Counted from the stretch's first letter, positions 18,104 through 27,600 are shown. The stretch: DNA of 64,000 nt from an uncultured Christensenellaceae bacterium (GCA_944380305.1 CALWHF010000005.1:54113-118112); one strand, 5' to 3'. Notes: a model not told the origin generated them from the sequence alone. Numbers and translations: made by a program.

Positions 18104-18529
18104 ATGTCGGTACTTAAATCAAAGCGCGGGGAAAGCGCAATGCAATTTCTTGAAACCGCAAGGGAGCTTGAAGTGTACACCATACGTCAATGTGCGCGCT
18201 TCCCAAAACGGTTTATGTTCCTTATCACAAAGGACATCGTTGTGCTCTCAAAGGCTGTGTATAACAACGTCAAAGCCGCAAACAGCGTCTATCCGACAAA
18301 TGCGGCAGAGGTGCAGGTGCGGCGCAATTACCTTATCGCGGCAAATTGTGAGCTGCAATGCCTCATCTCGCAGCTTGACATCGCCCGCGAATTTGTGCGA
18401 AGTACCGCAGACAACAAAGCGATTCAAAGCGGAGTGTGGCAGAAGTGGATAGACCTTATAACGTCCGAGGCAAAGCTGATTTCGGCGTTGAGAAACAAGG
18501 ACAAAGAACGCTTCAAAGCTCTGCTATGA
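18104..18529 (+). CDS. avd: DGR accessory variability determinant (Avd)
   Basis: 141 residues from ATG 18104, with GGGGGAG about 9 bases upstream; ATG 18140 is an alternative giving 129 residues. The protein is almost all helix and rich in Arg/Lys: LETARELEVYTIRQCARFPKRF, YNNVKAANSV, VRRNYLIAANCELQCLISQLDIA and WIDLITSEAKLISALRNKD. This matches the four-helix-bundle Avd/S23-like family that forms a basic pentamer, binds the DGR RNA and works with the reverse transcriptase. The RFPKRF motif is typical of the first helix pair. The gene lies 30 bases upstream of the template repeat, the usual order. Confidence 0.88.
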   Translation: MSVLKSKRGESAMQFLETARELEVYTIRQCARFPKRFMFLITKDIVVLSKAVYNNVKAANSVYPTNAAEVQVRRNYLIAANCELQCLISQLDIAREFVRSTADNKAIQSGVWQKWIDLITSEAKLISALRNKDKERFKALL

Positions 18530-18559
18530 ATGCAGGTCATGCGCCGTAAATATTGTCGT

Positions 18560-18693
18560 GCGGTTCCGCGAACAACTGGTGGCTGCGTTCCCCGAATGTC
18601 AGCAACTCTACGAACTTTCGCAACTTCAACTCGACAGGCAACGTCAACAACAACAACGCGAACAACACGCGCGGCGTGTCTTTCGGCTTTTGC
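18560..18693 (+). repeat. DGR template repeat (TR)
   Basis: 134 bp in the gap between avd and the reverse transcriptase, with 33 adenines. Read in the frame of the target gene it is dominated by AAC codons (for example four in a row at 18646-18657), the typical DGR template design that lets adenine mutagenesis reach many residues but not stop codons. The 216 bases between its end and the reverse transcriptase start would form the 3' spacer of the template RNA, which in studied DGRs is needed for priming. Confidence 0.97.
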
Positions 18694-18908
18694 AACACGA
18701 TATACTCGACAAAGTAACCTCTACGGTGAAATCAATGTATTTGCAAAAGGGGCGCATGACCTTTCCGTAAGGATAAATAAATACCCCGATGTAGTCGATC
18801 GGACGCTTCTTGCATTGCCGCTTATCGTGGTACGGCGGTTTAATGGTCGGTACTACGGGCAATCGGAACTCCACGACGATAAACAGGTTGTACGGGGTAA
18901 TACGTCAA

Positions 18909-20045
18909 ATGAACAGCAAAGAACGGCATGAGGCGCGGTATCAGCGCAGGAAAATGAAACGCCTGCTGCGCAAGCGGCAGAAAGAGGCGAAAAACGGAGA
19001 CTTTGGCAAGGTGTTTACTTTCGATAATCTCTACACGGCATTCAGAAAGTGCTGCCTCGGTGTCGGTTGGAAAGCGAGCACGCAACGATTCAAGGCGAAC
19101 GCGCTGCAAAACGTCAACGACATCTACCGCTCTTTGCATAACGGTACATATAAGAGCCGCGGTTTCTATGAGTTCGACATCGTGGAACGCGGCAAGGAAC
19201 GGCACATAAAAAGCGTGCATATCTCCGAACGAGTCGTGCAGCGGTGTTTGTGCGACAATGCGCTTGTCCCCATGTTCAGCAGGTCGTTTATTTACGACAA
19301 CGGGGCGTGCATGGCAAATAAGGGAATAGATTTTGCGGTGAGGAGGCTTACTTGTCATTTGCAAAGATATTTCCGAAAACACGGTACGGACGGTTATGCG
19401 TTGGTGTTCGATTTCTCAAAGTATTTCGACAACATCGCGCACGAGCCGTTAAAGGCGACGGTCAGCAAGACGTTTTCCGATCCACGCATAGTGCAGCTCG
19501 TGAACGGCTTTATAGACGATTTCGGCAAGGTGGGGCTCGGGCTTGGCAGTCAGATTTCGCAGGTGTCCGCGCTTATGTACCCAAACAAGCTCGACCACTA
19601 CATCAAGGAGGAGCTGCGCATAAAGGCATACGGTCGGTACATGGACGACGGGTATCTTGTTCATGGGAGCAAAGAACATCTGCAATATTGTCTGCAAGAG
19701 ATCCGCCGCCTTTGCGCCGAATTGGGGATAAAGCTCAACGAAAAGAAAACGCAGATCGTCAAGCTGTCCCGCGGGCTGAACTTTTTGAAACGTCGCTTTA
19801 TTCTGACTGAAACGGGGAAAGTGATCGTTAAGCCCGCCCGCAAAGGCATAACGAAAATGAGGCGAAAACTACGGACTTTCAAGCGGTGGCTCGTTGCAGG
19901 CAAGATGAAAATGGAGGATATACGGACATCGTACACCTCTTGGAAAGGACACATGAAGCAATGTAACGCCTATCGGACGATTTTAAGCACGGACGCATTG
20001 TTTGACAGCTTATTCGCGGGTAGGGCGGCGGCATTTGACGGTTAA
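18909..20045 (+). CDS. DGR reverse transcriptase
   Basis: 378 residues from ATG 18909; the frame is open back to 18810 but the extra residues do not look like protein and the template RNA spacer lies there. It is a group-II-intron-like reverse transcriptase fold: VFDFSKYFDNI with catalytic D168, the DGR-specific LGSQISQ (212-218) in place of the usual QG motif, and YMDD (244-247) with D246 and D247. The N-terminus is very basic (RYQRRKMKRLLRKRQK). It should copy the TR RNA with errors at adenines and, with Avd, deliver the cDNA to the VR. Length is slightly above that of BPP-1 Brt (about 330). Confidence 0.95.
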   Translation: MNSKERHEARYQRRKMKRLLRKRQKEAKNGDFGKVFTFDNLYTAFRKCCLGVGWKASTQRFKANALQNVNDIYRSLHNGTYKSRGFYEFDIVERGKERHIKSVHISERVVQRCLCDNALVPMFSRSFIYDNGACMANKGIDFAVRRLTCHLQRYFRKHGTDGYALVFDFSKYFDNIAHEPLKATVSKTFSDPRIVQLVNGFIDDFGKVGLGLGSQISQVSALMYPNKLDHYIKEELRIKAYGRYMDDGYLVHGSKEHLQYCLQEIRRLCAELGIKLNEKKTQIVKLSRGLNFLKRRFILTETGKVIVKPARKGITKMRRKLRTFKRWLVAGKMKMEDIRTSYTSWKGHMKQCNAYRTILSTDALFDSLFAGRAAAFDG

Positions 20046-20056
20046 GGAGGTATGCA

Positions 20057-20395
20057 ATGAATGCGTCAATCGCAAAGGCGCGAGCACTTGTTTGTGCCTG
20101 CGCGGAAAAACAAAAAGAGAACGGGATCGTCGTCGGCACCGTGGTAGAGATTTACAAAAATCTTGTCAGAGCCGATGAGTGCAAGTTGTCGGACGCCGCC
20201 GAACGCGAGGAGCGGCAACGCTTTCAGCGCGAGGCAATCGTCGGCTGCCGCGTCCTTGCGGGGCTGCTTGATAGTCTGTGCGACGAAGAAGCAAAGAAAA
20301 GCCTTTGCGAGCGAACAGCCGAAGTTCGCCGCTTGTCCGCAGCATGGCTGAATGCTGAAAAACGACAAACAGTTCAAAAAGGAGCAGGGAGATGA
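20057..20395 (+). CDS. Small helical phage protein, unknown
   Basis: 112 residues from ATG 20057 behind AAGGAGG, 11 bases after the reverse transcriptase stop. It is predicted all-helical and charged (AEREERQRFQREAIVGCRV; CDEEAKKSLCERTAEVRRL). No family is recognised. It overlaps the next start by 4 bases (ATGA), so translation is coupled. It may belong to the DGR transcription unit or simply to the phage late operon. Confidence 0.45.
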   Translation: MNASIAKARALVCACAEKQKENGIVVGTVVEIYKNLVRADECKLSDAAEREERQRFQREAIVGCRVLAGLLDSLCDEEAKKSLCERTAEVRRLSAAWLNAEKRQTVQKGAGR

Positions 20396-20853
20396 AAATG
20401 GAATACAAACTACTCAACAGCAACGGCGGGGTGATTCTGACGAGGACGCCCGAGCTCATCGGCGATACGCTGTACATCTCTTTCACGGGCGCGCCTGATA
20501 AGGCAACGGCTATCTTTGAACGCAGCGACGGCGAGAGCGCGTACAGGGCTCTTTCTGACGGTCTGTGCGGCATTGAGAGCGATTGGTTGGACGGCTCGAT
20601 AAAAGTTACGGTCGCCGTGCTCGACGGCTCTACGCGGTCGCAGAGGTGGTTTTGCGAGGGCTTCTGCGCAAAGCGTCTTACAGAATGCGGTGCCGTCCTC
20701 ATCTATCCCGACGATATGGATATGCAGAAGAAAATCGCAAAGTTGCAAGAGGAAGTTTCTGACCTCACGGCGGCAAAGAATGAACTTTCCGACAAATACG
20801 CGGAGCTTGAAACAAAACTCAACAAGCTGCTTGAAGGGTACGACATCATATAG
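20392..20853 (+). CDS. Phage protein with C-terminal coiled coil, unknown
   Basis: 153 residues from ATG 20392 (or ATG 20398), downstream of AAGGAGCAGGGAG. The N-terminal 105 residues are beta-rich (MEYKLLNSNGGVILTRT; IKVTVAVLDGSTRSQRWFCEGF) and resemble small phage baseplate or fibre-associated domains. Residues 115-148 form a heptad coiled coil (KKIAKLQEEVSDLTAAKNE). It may be a trimeric or dimeric structural piece. Function not established. Confidence 0.5.
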   Translation: MKMEYKLLNSNGGVILTRTPELIGDTLYISFTGAPDKATAIFERSDGESAYRALSDGLCGIESDWLDGSIKVTVAVLDGSTRSQRWFCEGFCAKRLTECGAVLIYPDDMDMQKKIAKLQEEVSDLTAAKNELSDKYAELETKLNKLLEGYDII

Positions 20854-20865
20854 GAGGTATCAGCA

Positions 20866-21558
20866 ATGATTAAGTCGAAAAAGCTGCTTTTCCGCTGCGT
20901 GCTTTGCGCCGTTCTCGTGTTCGTTTTATGCGTTACCGTGTGCCTTATTGCGGCGGGATCGCCCGCGGTCGCTCATGCGGAAGAACTGCCGCAAGAGGAA
21001 ACGGAAATCGTGCAGGAAGTTCCCGAGGGAGACAATGTTCCCGAGGGTGAGCCTACTTTCTTTGGCAGGATATGGGAATGGGTGCAGGCGAACGTCGCAG
21101 AAATTTTAACAGTCGTCGGCGACATCGTTCTCGTCGGTTTCCTGATCGCGCAAAAGGTGAAGCAGAAAAAGAAGCTCGCCGCTATCGGAGCGGACGTTCT
21201 GACGGTCAAGGACGGCGTAACGAACACGGAAACGTCGCAGAGGAATGTTGTCAGCGTAACGAACGAGCTCATTGAGGGATATAACCGCTTTGAGAAAGCT
21301 CTCAATAACTTCGACGCGACGGAGCAGGAGCGGTACAAGACCATGATCGCCGCGTTCGCGCAAACAAAGGCGATCCTTGAAATCATGACAACGGTCTATG
21401 CGAACTCGAAAAATATTCCGCAGGGCGTAAAAGACCTTGTTAATCTGAAATACGCAGACGTTCTGAAACTTGTCGGGGACGAGGACAAGCTCAAAGAGAT
21501 TGTCGAGCCCGCCGAGACGGAGCCTGCGGCAGAGGAGAGCGGCGACGCGGAGGAGTAA
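20866..21558 (+). CDS. Phage membrane protein with signal-like N-terminus
   Basis: 230 residues from ATG 20866 behind TAGGAGG. A hydrophobic segment at 8-30 ends in AVAHAEE, a plausible signal-peptidase site. A second hydrophobic segment lies at 74-95 (VAEILTVVGDIVLVGFLIA), then KQKKK and a helical region of about 110 residues, ending in an acidic Glu/Ala tail. It is the first of three consecutive membrane-protein genes. A holin-like or superinfection role is possible but nothing in the sequence proves it. Confidence 0.55.
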   Translation: MIKSKKLLFRCVLCAVLVFVLCVTVCLIAAGSPAVAHAEELPQEETEIVQEVPEGDNVPEGEPTFFGRIWEWVQANVAEILTVVGDIVLVGFLIAQKVKQKKKLAAIGADVLTVKDGVTNTETSQRNVVSVTNELIEGYNRFEKALNNFDATEQERYKTMIAAFAQTKAILEIMTTVYANSKNIPQGVKDLVNLKYADVLKLVGDEDKLKEIVEPAETEPAAEESGDAEE

Positions 21559-21562
21559 GGCT

Positions 21563-21961
21563 ATGCAAAGAACAACGAAAGGGAAGATATGCAAAATCTC
21601 CGCGCTTGTTCTCGATGTAGGAGCTCCGCTTGCAGCAACAATATCGCAATTCCCCGTATGGGTGGATAGGAGCGCAGAGGCGACAATCTCGGGCTTATTT
21701 GTGTTGTTTGCGTTCTTATCCCTGATACCGTTCTTTAAGCAGATCAAGGCGTATTTCAAGTCTCCGTCCGCATGGGTGATGTGGTGTATCATTCTCGTTG
21801 CACTCATTGCGCTGCGGGCAATTATAGACGAGATTATTGTGATTTGCATAATCGGGGCGTTGGCAAACGTCATAGGGGCGGGGCTGTATAAGCTCGGAGA
21901 TCATTTCGATCCGCCGAAAAACAACGGCGGTGGAAACGGAAACGCGGGAGGTAGTCCTTAA
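21563..21961 (+). CDS. Phage membrane protein, possible holin
   Basis: 132 residues from ATG 21563, 4 bases after the preceding stop, using the AGGAG that overlaps that stop. Three or four hydrophobic segments are visible (SALVLDVGAPLAATI, ISGLFVLFAFLSLIPFF, WVMWCIILVALIAL, IIVICIIGALANVIGAGL), followed by a charged and Gly/Asn-rich tail. Size and topology suit a holin, which forms the lysis pore, but no endolysin lies beside it. Its stop overlaps the next ATG (TAATG). Confidence 0.5.
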   Translation: MQRTTKGKICKISALVLDVGAPLAATISQFPVWVDRSAEATISGLFVLFAFLSLIPFFKQIKAYFKSPSAWVMWCIILVALIALRAIIDEIIVICIIGALANVIGAGLYKLGDHFDPPKNNGGGNGNAGGSP

Positions 21962-22971
21962 TGGAGCCTATTAAACAAAATGAGTCTGTGCGCGACAGGG
22001 AAGAAAGATCGCGCAGCCTCGGAGAGGTTATCGAGCAAACAACGGCAAAGAAAAAGCGAATCGTTCGCGGCGTTATGAATTACTTTGGCACCGCCGTTGG
22101 CACGTTCATCATCTTCGTTGCAATCGTCGTCTCCACGACAGATATTACGGTCATGACCGCGCTCGATTGGACGGTGCTCGGCTTGGCTTTCTTCGTGTTC
22201 ATGTTTTGCGCGTATGCGATGTACATCAACGGATCGGGGAACGGCATTCGCGCGGGACGGAAAAGCGAAACATATTTGTCCGCAAAGAAGCTGTACGACG
22301 ATTTGAAAGATGAGATCATCGAGAAGAAAATGCAAGGCAGGCTGCCTGAATTTTGCCGTTACTACGTCGAGGAGGAGCTTCGGAACACGCGCAATTCCAT
22401 TCTGACGGAGGTCGGCATAGACTTTTCTGTTTATCAGGAGAGGTATGTCGGAAAGGACAAGGCGGAGTTGGAGCAGATTACGATCCTTTCAAAATCGCAG
22501 GTGGAGGCGATTGTTTGCGCGAATAACATCAAGCCGATCAAGCTCACCCCCGAGATGATCTTGAAGCGCGGAAGAGGCACGCTGCACAGGAGCCCCCTCG
22601 GAATGGAGCCCTCAAAGAAACGCAGAATCGGTTATGTGTGGAAGTTCGTTTCCACGTTCGCCGTCGCCGTTCTAATGGTAGGCATAACTCTGAATCCGAA
22701 ATCTGACCTCACATGGGGGACTTTCGCGGAGTGTATATTAAAGCTGTTTCCGATTGTCCTGAACGGCTTTACGGGGTATCAGAGCGGCTACAACAACATC
22801 GTCGTCGATACTGTAAACTACATGAACGACCAAGCCGATCTCATGCGGCAGCTCATTCACTACGTCGAGGAAAACCCGATTAAAAAGCCCCTCGTGCTTG
22901 CCTCGGAGGTCATCGACGAGAGGGAGTTCATCGTTCAGAACGCGGAGGAAACTGCCGCCCAAAAGGAGTAA
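21961..22971 (+). CDS. Phage multi-pass membrane protein, unknown
   Basis: 336 residues from ATG 21961, overlapping the previous stop by one base. Two hydrophobic helices lie near 43-62 and 70-92, a soluble helical region occupies 100-225 (RLPEFCRYYVEEELRNTRN), and two more hydrophobic stretches lie near 228-245 and 255-275. A long charged tail ends in AAQKE. No family is recognised. It is the last gene of the phage late operon before a strong terminator. Confidence 0.5.
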   Translation: MEPIKQNESVRDREERSRSLGEVIEQTTAKKKRIVRGVMNYFGTAVGTFIIFVAIVVSTTDITVMTALDWTVLGLAFFVFMFCAYAMYINGSGNGIRAGRKSETYLSAKKLYDDLKDEIIEKKMQGRLPEFCRYYVEEELRNTRNSILTEVGIDFSVYQERYVGKDKAELEQITILSKSQVEAIVCANNIKPIKLTPEMILKRGRGTLHRSPLGMEPSKKRRIGYVWKFVSTFAVAVLMVGITLNPKSDLTWGTFAECILKLFPIVLNGFTGYQSGYNNIVVDTVNYMNDQADLMRQLIHYVEENPIKKPLVLASEVIDEREFIVQNAEETAAQKE

Positions 22972-22982
22972 AACATGGGTAT

Positions 22983-23010
22983 AAAAAGCCGCTCGAAAGG
23001 GCGGTTTTTT
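22983..23010 (+). terminator. Strong Rho-independent terminator of the phage operon
   Basis: AAAAAGCCGCTC, GAAA tetraloop, GGGCGGTTTTTT: 12 pairs including two G-U, ending in six T residues, 12 bases after the stop of the last membrane protein gene. Confidence 0.9.
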
Positions 23011-23014
23011 ACCT

Positions 23015-23110
23015 ATGCAAGCTGTATGCAAATGCAATGCAAGTGCATAGCAAATGCAAAGCTCGTGCATACGGTTTGCTCTGCAAATGCAATGCAAAAT
23101 TATGCAAATA
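23015..23110. repeat. TGCAAATGCA-rich repeat patch
   Basis: Short TGCAA/TGCAT units recur here; the 16-mer TGCAAATGCAATGCAA occurs exactly at 23027-23042 and 23092-23107. An A-rich stretch (23110-23160) follows. The pattern resembles iterons or protein-binding arrays. Its role is unknown and it contains no convincing gene. Confidence 0.6.
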
Positions 23111-23164
23111 AAAATAAAATAAAATCAAAATCAAATAGAAAGAGAAATATAAAAGAAAGATCAT

Positions 23165-23240
23165 ACTGACTGACAGACTACAAGCTATGAGGGGGTTACA
23201 GGGGGAGAATGTCGGTCAGTCGGTCAGTTTTCTTTTTTTT
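23165..23240 (+). terminator. Long-loop hairpin with T tract
   Basis: ACTGACTGAC (23165-23174) can pair with either of two overlapping copies of GTCGGTCAGT (23211-23220 and 23219-23228); the second runs into a T-rich tract. The 44-base loop is long for a simple terminator, so a switching structure or a protein-bound site is also possible. A second perfect hairpin, TTCTCGGT/ACCGAGAA, lies at 23252-23270. Confidence 0.45.
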
Positions 23241-23368
23241 GAAAAATTTTTTTCTCGGTTTTACCGAGAACGTGCCTGCACGCATTGAGGACTTTCGATA
23301 AATGCTTGAAATCGGCTGAAAAGTGTGCTATAACAGAAAGACACTTTACACGAGAGGAGGAACGAAAG

Positions 23369-24394
23369 ATGAGCAGGGGAGTAAGATTCACCATTCGAGA
23401 AAAAGAGCGAGCTCTCAAAATGTGGCTCGGAGACCACGAGGACGTTCTCTGCGTGGCAAGGAAAGTGAAATGCACGGAGCAGACGTTGTATCGCTGGAAA
23501 AAGCGGTACGACGGCACGCGGGAGAGTTTGCAGAACAAGTCAAGCCGTCCGCATACTCCACACCCGAACGCACACACCAAAGAGGAGCAGGAATACATAC
23601 GAAGGCTCTTTGAGGAGCAGCCGAACATCAGTTACGCGGAGGCTCTCGGTATTTTGCGGCAAAAGTACGCCTATTCGAGGACGTACTACGGCTTTTACCG
23701 ATATGTCGTCAAGAGCGGCATTCGACCGAAAGAGCAACTCGAAAAGTACGAGCCGCAACCGTATGAAACGCCTGAAATGTTTGGTATCAAAATGCAAATG
23801 GACGTGAAGTACGTCCCCAAAGAGTGTTTCAGAGGAGCCGCGCAAGAACGCTATGAGGCAAGCGGCGCGAGATTCTATCAGTACACAATGATTGACGAAA
23901 CGACGCGCGAGCGGTTTTTATACCCTTATACCGAGGTGTCGGCGCGGGCGACGGCAGACTTCGTGAAACGCGCGATAGTGTACTTTGGGTATCTTCCGCA
24001 CATCATTCAGACGGACAACGGCGGCGAGTTTACGAACAGCAAGGGGTGCAAAAAAGTACACATCTTGGACGAGCTTCTCGGCAAGCTGCGGATCAAACAT
24101 CAGCTTATCCGACCTTATACGCCACGTCATAACGGGAAAGTGGAGAGATCACACCGCACCGACGGGGAGAACTTTTACAGGACTTTAACCTTTGAGACCT
24201 ATGACGAGCTCAAAGAAAAAATGCAGGAATGGAACATCAGGTACAACAACCGCCCGCACTCCTCATTGCGGAACATAGAGGGGAAAAGAGTGTGGTTTAC
24301 GCCGCTGCAAAAGAGAGCAGAGCTTATGACTGTTCTAAAAGCGGGGCAAACCGACAGCCCGCGGGTGCGGTTCATCAGACGGAAAGCTGCATAA
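23369..24394 (+). CDS. DDE transposase, IS481/rve type
   Basis: 341 residues from ATG 23369 behind GAGGAGGA; a longer frame to 23285 lacks a ribosome site. An N-terminal helix-turn-helix (ARKVKCTEQTLYRWKKRY) is followed by an integrase-core domain with the triad D145 (QMDVKY), D216 (QTDNGGEF) and E259 (NGKVERSH). The D216-E259 spacing, 42 residues, is longer than the usual 35 because of a KGCKKVHILDELLGKL insert. One frame encodes everything, as in IS481. I found no clear terminal inverted repeats, so it may be a degraded IS or a phage-adopted recombinase. It marks the right side of the phage block. Confidence 0.8.
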   Translation: MSRGVRFTIREKERALKMWLGDHEDVLCVARKVKCTEQTLYRWKKRYDGTRESLQNKSSRPHTPHPNAHTKEEQEYIRRLFEEQPNISYAEALGILRQKYAYSRTYYGFYRYVVKSGIRPKEQLEKYEPQPYETPEMFGIKMQMDVKYVPKECFRGAAQERYEASGARFYQYTMIDETTRERFLYPYTEVSARATADFVKRAIVYFGYLPHIIQTDNGGEFTNSKGCKKVHILDELLGKLRIKHQLIRPYTPRHNGKVERSHRTDGENFYRTLTFETYDELKEKMQEWNIRYNNRPHSSLRNIEGKRVWFTPLQKRAELMTVLKAGQTDSPRVRFIRRKAA

Positions 24395-24507
24395 CTGCCG
24401 ATAACGGCATGAAACCTCTGCTCATAGCAGGCAGGGGAGTTTTTTGCTGTCCGCAATCATGCGCGGGCGAGGGGACAAGGGCACATCAATGTCACTTTCA
24501 AGGTCAG

Positions 24508-24531
24508 GCTCCCGACAGAGGGGGCTTTTTC
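24508..24531 (+). terminator. Rho-independent terminator after the transposase
   Basis: GCTCCC, loop GACAGA, GGGGGC, then TTTTTC. A competing stem, GACAGAG with CTCTGTC (24514-24537), overlaps it. Bases 24395-24507 upstream contain no gene. Confidence 0.65.
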
Positions 24532-24594
24532 TCTGTCCCGAACGGTCGTAACAAAAAATTTTTTAGAAAATTTGGAAAAGTTACTAAAAAACGA

Positions 24595-24628
24595 TTGACA
24601 AATCACAGTGTATGACTGCAAATCATAA
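24595..24628 (+). promoter_or_regulatory. Possible promoter/operator of the first surface gene
   Basis: A perfect TTGACA (24595-24600) lacks a good -10 at 17 bases, but a dyad TATGA ... TCATA (24611-24627) covers where RNA polymerase would bind. This suggests a regulated start or an alternative sigma factor. The start codon follows at 24651. Confidence 0.35.
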
Positions 24629-24650
24629 ATAAATTAACGAGGGCGGATTT

Positions 24651-27600
24651 ATGAGAACTGCTAAATTATCTAAAATAATAATATTCTCGGTTTGCATTCT
24701 GCTTGTCTTTGCCGTGACGGCGGCGTTGCTCTTCAGCGGCAGCGCGTCTTTGCCTGCCAAGGACAAAGTGATCGCGGACGCGGGAGAAGGAGCGGACGAA
24801 ATCGCGGGCGCATCGTATCCCGTATCGGCAGACGGCTATACGCACGGCAGTAATATCGGACGTACTACGTCGGGGACGAGCGTTGCCACGGCGGAGCAAT
24901 TCGTAACAGCCGTGAACAACAACGAAGATATCGTGATCAACGCGAGTGAGATTACGTTGTCTTCGTCGCAGGCGTTCAGCATTCAGAAAACATACAGCGG
25001 AACGATATACGGCAACGGAAACAAGATCAAATATTCAGGTCCTCATAGCAACAACAGTTGCACCGGTAATTATTCAAGCGATTCTTCGATTGGCGGTCTA
25101 ATTTCAGTTTTAAGCGGTAAAATTTACGATCTGAACGTTGAGTTTACCGGAGGACAGGCGGCATTTGCGATAACAAGCGGCGGAGGAATTATCAATGTCG
25201 GAGGCATAGTAGGATATTTGAACGGCGGCACTATCGAAAACTGCACTATGACGTTCTCGGGGAGTGGGATAAGGCTCGGTGCTGCCGCATGGTCGAGCTC
25301 TTACGGATCTTGGGCAAGTCCAAAGGATTCGTGGCCGTCAGTAGGTGCTGTCGCAGGCAAAATGGCGGGAGGAAGTACGATTAAAAACGTTACCGTTAAA
25401 TCGGCGGCAACCAGCAATTACATTGTTGCAGGTGTAGCCGCAAGAGAAAGCAGTACAAGTTCATTGTCTATCGATAATACGAAAGGAACCGCAAGTATGC
25501 TTGTTGGATATATTGATGGCGGATCTTCGACAGTAGATAATATCGTTATGGAAGGTAGTGTAACGATAAAGAGCTTTTACGGTTCGCTGCTCGGTATGTC
25601 AGCTTCAAGTGGAACGAACATTTCTACAACTAATTTTTATAATAAGCTGGCGGCAACCCTCGTAACTACAAACAATGGTAACGGGGCTGCGTATGTAAAA
25701 TATACCGGAAACGGTAGCGTATCCGTTACTAATATGTATAAATCGAGTAACGCTTACGACAGCAACGGAACATACGCGGGAACGATTACAGACCGTGTGA
25801 CCGTACCCAACGATCTCCCGTATTCCATATATTTCGACCCAAAGGCTGACAGCGACAGCACTGCAAGTTCTCTCGTAGTAGTCAAAACAGGCGTTACGGG
25901 CGGCGAAGGCTATTCGGCGACGATAACCAACGTAAAATCCACGCCTTACACTTATACCGATAATTATGCGTTCAATGAGGCAGGCAATACGGTAATATTC
26001 CGCAATCTTTCGACTACGGCGAGCGACTGGAGGGACAGCAAAGGAAATTTCGCCTGCACGATAAATATCGTTCAGGGTACGACACCTGTCGAAAAGCTCG
26101 ATCGCGTCAACAAGTGGGAGAGCAGTTATACGACAACGACTTCTTCTACGGGCACGGCGGTCGACAACGGTTCAAAACTCACGACGGCTATCAACAACAA
26201 TCAGAATATATATCTTACAAGCGATATAACAGATTTCAAAGGCTTTACGCACAAGGATGAATACACGGGCATTCTGGACGGTAACGGACACACGATATAT
26301 ATCGTCAGCGGAGCAGCTAACTCTGCCGATACGGTCGGCGGTCTGTTCAAGAGGCTGTCAGGTACGATAAAGAACGTACGCATAGTGCTATACAACAGTT
26401 ACGACAGGACTATCGGCACAGGAAAGATAGGCACGGGTATAGTCGCAGGCAACCTTTGCGGCGGCACCGTGGAAAACGTATATGTATATATACCCGACGG
26501 GGTTACGTTCGGTGCGGACGGCGGCACTACTTACGAATCTTATGTCGGTGCGGTCGCAGGACTTTCTGACGCAGGATGCACGATAAAAAACACCACCGTT
26601 CATCTGGACGGCAAGCTGCATCTGAACGGAACGTATGTATATCTTGCGGGTTTTGTCGGCAAGGGTTCTACAAGTGCTTCTCAGACGGAGTTCAATATGA
26701 CGAACAACGTGTTCAAAGGAAGCGGAAGTTTTGCAAGCGAGAAGAGCATATCGACAGAGCCGATATATCTTGCGGCAACGACAGTTTTGTTTGAGGCGGC
26801 TTCTTCGTCAAGCGCAACGATAAATATAGACGGCTTTGTCAACGCCTTCAAGGGCGGCACATCGAATCTGAACGATTACTCGATGTACGGTGTTTTGTCA
26901 AAGAACGACAACGGCAAGAATATGTCCAAGTGGACTAAGAATGTATCCAATGTATACGATTACGACAGTCCGTGGGCAGATATAAACAACAAGGGCACAG
27001 ATTCGACAGGAAACAATTATATCGACGTAACGAATAGCAGATCCACCGTATCGACTACGGTAGAGGGATCTTCGATAAAGGTGACCCCGTATTTCCCCGC
27101 AGACAGCAAGTACGACGGCAAGCTGGTGCTTGTCGCGGGAGACGGAAGCGTCAGCGTGCCAGAAGTTGCGTACAACGGCATAAGCGGCGAGACGGACGGC
27201 AACTACAAGGTGGTGACGGTTGCAAAGAACGATATAAGCGCGGGCAGCACAGTAACGCTTACCGAGCCCGTCATACCGGCAACCCCGATAGAGCCTCTCA
27301 ACGAGTGGGAAAACGGTTATGCCGTATCTTCCGACGTAGTACCCGAAGGATATACGGCGGTAGCGGACGGAACGCAGCTTGCAAACGCGATAGCGGCAAA
27401 CGAAAATATCTTCCTTACAGCCGACATAATGGATTATGTAGGTTTCAACGGCGCGAGCGAAACCGACAGCGGATATACGGGAATTTTCGACGGCAACGGA
27501 CACACGGTATATATAGTCAAGGCGAACACCGCTAGCAAACAGTATGTCGGCGGACTTTTCGGAAAATTAAAGGGCACGGTAAAGAACGTCAGGATAGTCG

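Noticed and set aside
18530..18931. Open frame (+) spanning the DGR template repeat
   Set aside because: It is an alternate-frame reading of the TR caused by the lack of stop codons in AAC-rich sequence; no ribosome site or family.
20392..20853. Second DGR target
   Set aside because: It has no segment similar to the TR and lacks the lectin-like C-terminus; only one VR was found in the window.
22975..23169. 64-codon frame (+) starting right after the last phage membrane gene with an AAAGGAG upstream
   Set aside because: It runs through a strong terminator stem and the TGCAAATGCA repeats; the translation is low complexity and the ribosome site is simply the end of the previous gene.
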